Part shown: piece by piece, positions 5,874-7,985 of the stretch | How the letters are laid out: every line of letters begins with the position of its first letter | Numbering within the stretch: the stretch's first letter is position 1 | Assembly (NCBI GenBank): GCA_002385745.1 | Contig: DGEC01000080.1 | Location: 1 to 7,985, forward strand | Direction: 5' to 3' | DNA length: 7,985 nt | Origin: Firmicutes bacterium UBA3936 | GTDB lineage: Bacteria > Bacillota > Dethiobacteria > Dethiobacterales > Dethiobacteraceae | Made by a program: the position numbers and the translations under genes | The notes under the pieces: generated by a model | Database searches by the model: none | Seen by the model: only the letters and a program-made list of their open reading frames with translations | Told to the model about the DNA's origin: nothing

Positions 5874-5950
5874 TGGCGCGCCCGGGAGGATTCGAACCTC
5901 CGACCTCCTGATTCGTAGTCAGTTACTCTATCCAGCTGAGCTACGGGCGC
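5874..5950 (-). tRNA. tRNA-Arg, anticodon ACG
   Basis: A 77-base class I tRNA. The acceptor stem GCGCCCG/CGGGCGC is perfect, with discriminator G and encoded CCA (5874-5876). The D-arm is GCTC/GAGT, the T-arm GGAGG TTCGAAT CCTCC. The anticodon loop is CTACGAA with ACG at 5914-5916; A34 is the TadA substrate, so it reads CGU, CGC and CGA. The top pair of the anticodon stem (27-43) is A-G instead of a Watson-Crick pair, leaving four pairs. It has its own promoter at 5964-5992. Confidence 0.97.
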
Positions 5951-5963
5951 GTGTCACTTAAGT

Positions 5964-5992
5964 ATGATAACACAAACCCTAATATAATGCAA
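5964..5992 (-). promoter_or_regulatory. Promoter of tRNA-Arg
   Basis: On the minus strand TTGCAT (5987-5992) and TATCAT (5964-5969) are spaced by exactly 17 bases, 13 bases before the mature tRNA 5' end. Its -35 box overlaps the beginning of the open frame of the RHS fragment, showing how close the accessory segment lies to this promoter. Confidence 0.65.
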
Positions 5993-6003
5993 GTTCTTTT
6001 ACC

Positions 6004-7416
6004 ATGTATTTTTTGCCACACTGGTATTTTTTAGGTAACACTTGCGCTCAAAATGCCCATTTGGTCACAGATTGGTCACGGACGATAAAGCATCAGCTGT
6101 TACAACCTGTTCCCCTTTCTGCTCCCGGTGAAACTACACATACCTCCACTAACTTCTATAACGGCGACGGTCAAAGGATCAGACAAGATACTGACGGTCT
6201 GCTCACAAAGTACTACTATGACTACGACCAATTATTGTATACTACAGATGAGAACAATAATAAAGCGCAGGAACATATTTTAGATCCCACCGGTACCATT
6301 ATTGCTTCCAAGCGCTTTGACGGCTCCTTTGCCGACATGTTCTTCTTCTACAATTACGACATCCGGGGCAGCGTCACCAGCATCATCAATCCTGACGGCA
6401 CCCTGGTTAAAGGGTATACCTACGATGAATTCGGCCGCACTCATGAAGTAGGAAATCCCCTTTTCCAAAATGATGTCAAATTTACCGGCGCCGTCCATGA
6501 CCAGTCTAGCGGCCTTTACTACATGAATGCCCGCTTCTATAATCCCTCCACCGGGCGTTTCCTCACTCAGGACAGCTACAGTGGTAACCCTTATGAGCCG
6601 TGGACACAGCATCTCTATACGTATGGTGGTAATAACCCGGTCAGTATGATCGACCCCACGGGGCACTCTTTCACACTGGCGATATCCACTGTGATTGCGG
6701 GTGCTTCCATTGTGGCCGGCATTGCCGCCGCAGGCTATACAGCTTATAAATCCTATAAAGCCACAGGTAAAGTAGATTGGTGGGCGACAGCCGATGCAGG
6801 GCTGGGAACATTTATGGCCGTATACACACTTGGCTCTACCGCCTACAGTACCTATACAGCAGTTAGTATGTACTGTGGTGTTACTCCTGCAACTACTGTC
6901 ACCATCGGCAGTTCAGGCAGCAAGGCTAAAGTTACAACAACCCCTGTACCGGCCAAAACTAATACCAATGTGACGGATAAGGCATCCACATCCACAAAAA
7001 CAACTGCCCCAGTCGCTGGTTCAACTGCAGCAAATTCTACTGGTGGTAGTGTTGTTGGTGAGGGAACGAGTAAGACTGGAACTGTATATGATAATATCAA
7101 GATAACTCAACCAGTATATGAAGGAACTCAAATTCCAAAGTCATTTGAGATTACTACTGCCAATGGCCAAAAAATGTGGGTTCATCCTAATGCAACTGAA
7201 CATATGTTTGAATATGTAACAAGAAATTTGAATCATTCTAGAAATATTAACAGTCAGCAAATGTTATCAAGTTTCGAAAGTGCCTTAAATCAATCAGTTA
7301 AAAATGGTGTACAGTTTGATAAAATGATAAAAGTTGGTAACTGGGAATTTAAATTTGCTGCCCCAAGAGGAGAAGGTTTATTGCCTGTTGTAAAACATGC
7401 ACAATATATTCCATAA
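6004..7416 (+). CDS. 5'-truncated RHS/YD-repeat protein with C-terminal polymorphic-toxin-like tip
   Basis: The frame is open from 5983 to TAA at 7416; full RHS proteins exceed 1000 residues, so only the end remains. From ATG 6004 there are 470 residues, but no ribosome site precedes this ATG and residues 1-40 do not look like RHS, so the start is doubtful and the gene may be an orphan fragment. Residues 48-216 are RHS core (YNGDGQRI, DIRGSVTSI, YTYDEFGR, SSGLYYMNARFYNPSTGRF, NNPVSMIDPTGH), ending at the DPTGH border (217-221) where the core shell closes. Then come a hydrophobic Ala/Ile/Gly segment (223-247), a Thr/Ser/Ala-rich linker (297-357) and an unrecognised tip (about 360-470) with WVHPNATEHM, NWEFKF and LLPVVKHA. 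The tip is more AT-rich than the core. A toxin, perhaps an RNase, is inference. The gene at 7430 follows as likely immunity. Confidence 0.8.
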   Translation: MYFLPHWYFLGNTCAQNAHLVTDWSRTIKHQLLQPVPLSAPGETTHTSTNFYNGDGQRIRQDTDGLLTKYYYDYDQLLYTTDENNNKAQEHILDPTGTIIASKRFDGSFADMFFFYNYDIRGSVTSIINPDGTLVKGYTYDEFGRTHEVGNPLFQNDVKFTGAVHDQSSGLYYMNARFYNPSTGRFLTQDSYSGNPYEPWTQHLYTYGGNNPVSMIDPTGHSFTLAISTVIAGASIVAGIAAAGYTAYKSYKATGKVDWWATADAGLGTFMAVYTLGSTAYSTYTAVSMYCGVTPATTVTIGSSGSKAKVTTTPVPAKTNTNVTDKASTSTKTTAPVAGSTAANSTGGSVVGEGTSKTGTVYDNIKITQPVYEGTQIPKSFEITTANGQKMWVHPNATEHMFEYVTRNLNHSRNINSQQMLSSFESALNQSVKNGVQFDKMIKVGNWEFKFAAPRGEGLLPVVKHAQYIP

Positions 7417-7429
7417 AAGGAGAGTGTAT

Positions 7430-7939
7430 ATGCTTAAGTTGAGAAAAGTTGAAGAACCAATGAAACATTTAATCGAATTTGATATATATGTACCTATTAA
7501 AATTCGAGTAGGACATTGGGACATGTCGAAGGAACATACAATATACTGGAGAACAGGTGATTTTGAAAAATCCCTCATAGAGATTGGTCTTGGCTCCGAA
7601 ACTGGCATATTAAGGTCATTTACTTTGACTGAAGCCGCGATAGTTAGTAGTAATGATCAATGTATTGAATCAATTGATTGTGAAACCATTGAAGGTACTC
7701 CTTTATTTGATATTAGTGGTTTCCCATCAAATGGATTTTTGGATTGTACCAACCAATTTAACGTATATTTAGGACAAAAAGAGCTTCTTGTTTCAATTAG
7801 TATGAATTCTTGTATTAGACGAATCAAACAAGATAGAATTGAATATTGGTTTGATTCTAATGATAATCTAATATCAGTTAGAGTTACTGATATTACCAGT
7901 GAAGAGATGTATACTCTTAGACAAGGGTTACAAGTATAA
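7430..7939 (+). CDS. Putative immunity protein for the RHS tip
   Basis: A 169-residue protein I do not recognise. The start is ATG 7430, six bases after AGGAGA and 13 bases after the RHS stop; the frame opens earlier (7397) but that would overlap the RHS gene. There is no signal peptide or transmembrane segment, so it should be cytosolic. It is predicted rich in beta strands (LIEFDIYVPIKIRV, QFNVYLGQKELLVSISM, IEYWFDSNDNLISVRVTDI) with four cysteines (78, 84, 106, 128). The segment DFEKSLIEIGLGSETGILRSFTL recalls small immunity proteins seen after RHS and LXG toxins. Position, spacing and shared AT-rich composition support a toxin/immunity pair in which this protein binds and blocks the tip. 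The 46 bases after it hold nothing I can assign. Confidence 0.72.
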   Translation: MLKLRKVEEPMKHLIEFDIYVPIKIRVGHWDMSKEHTIYWRTGDFEKSLIEIGLGSETGILRSFTLTEAAIVSSNDQCIESIDCETIEGTPLFDISGFPSNGFLDCTNQFNVYLGQKELLVSISMNSCIRRIKQDRIEYWFDSNDNLISVRVTDITSEEMYTLRQGLQV

Positions 7940-7985
7940 TTAAACAATTTTATCGTATAATTTCAGCTGATGAGGTTTCTATTCT

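Noticed and set aside
5874..5950. tRNA-Arg as an attachment site for an integrative element
   Set aside because: Elements normally use the tRNA 3' end, but the foreign-looking DNA lies on the 5' side, and no integrase or duplicated tRNA end is visible in the window.
5626..5961. Plus-strand frame with a C-terminus GRIRTSDLLIRSQLLYPAELRA
   Set aside because: It runs antisense to tadA and through the tRNA-Arg; that peptide string is a well-known false product of translating the complement of a tRNA-Arg gene.
6280..7100. Minus-strand frames opposite the RHS core and linker
   Set aside because: Low-complexity antisense readings of the Thr/Ala-rich linker and repeat-like core.
7378..7947. Minus-strand frames opposite the immunity gene
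   Set aside because: No ribosome site; the plus-strand gene has AGGAGA, the right spacing and operon context.
1..7985. CRISPR array, insertion sequence or transposase
   Set aside because: No regularly spaced repeats, no transposase frame and no terminal inverted repeats with target duplications were seen.

Overview
The window looks like chromosomal DNA from a low-to-medium-GC Firmicute, most likely a clostridial or Peptococcaceae-type anaerobe. The grounds are strong AGGAGG-like ribosome sites, frequent GTG and TTG starts, TTGACA/TATAAT-type promoters, a corrinoid-methyltransferase-like URO-D family protein and an RHS core of the kind known in Clostridia and Negativicutes. No 16S or species-specific gene is present, so the taxonomy is inference.

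From 1 to about 4400 everything reads on the minus strand. In transcription order, right to left: an HtrA/DegP-type membrane-anchored serine protease (4392-3115), a URO-D/MtaA-like protein (3078-1927) and an unlisted 46-codon gene (1912-1772). These three are closely spaced and end at a perfect GC-rich palindrome that looks like a terminator (1714-1745). Next come a small Cys-rich hypothetical protein (1607-1257) with its own terminator, an FMN nitroreductase (1173-613) with its own promoter, and a MarR-family regulator (496-50). The marR promoter is embedded in a 9-bp inverted repeat and abutted by a second one, a good candidate for autoregulation that may also concern the adjacent nitroreductase.

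Divergent from htrA is a small four-helix membrane protein on the plus strand (4668-5111), preceded by a perfect 10-bp inverted repeat. From 5221 to 5992 is a minus-strand translation block: promoter, tRNA-Arg(ACG), tadA (the tRNA adenosine deaminase that modifies A34 of exactly this tRNA-Arg) and tRNA-Ser(CGA).

From about 5983 to the end is accessory DNA on the plus strand. It holds a 5'-truncated RHS/YD-repeat gene that keeps only the last part of the core, the DPTGH boundary, a hydrophobic segment, a Thr/Ser/Ala-rich linker and an unrecognised C-terminal domain. Fourteen bases on is a 169-codon gene that is probably the cognate immunity protein. The tip domain and the following gene are visibly more AT-rich than the RHS core, as expected for a swapped polymorphic-toxin cassette. 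This orphan toxin/immunity pair is the most interesting part of the window. The rest is mostly ordinary chromosome with some well-resolved regulatory sites.
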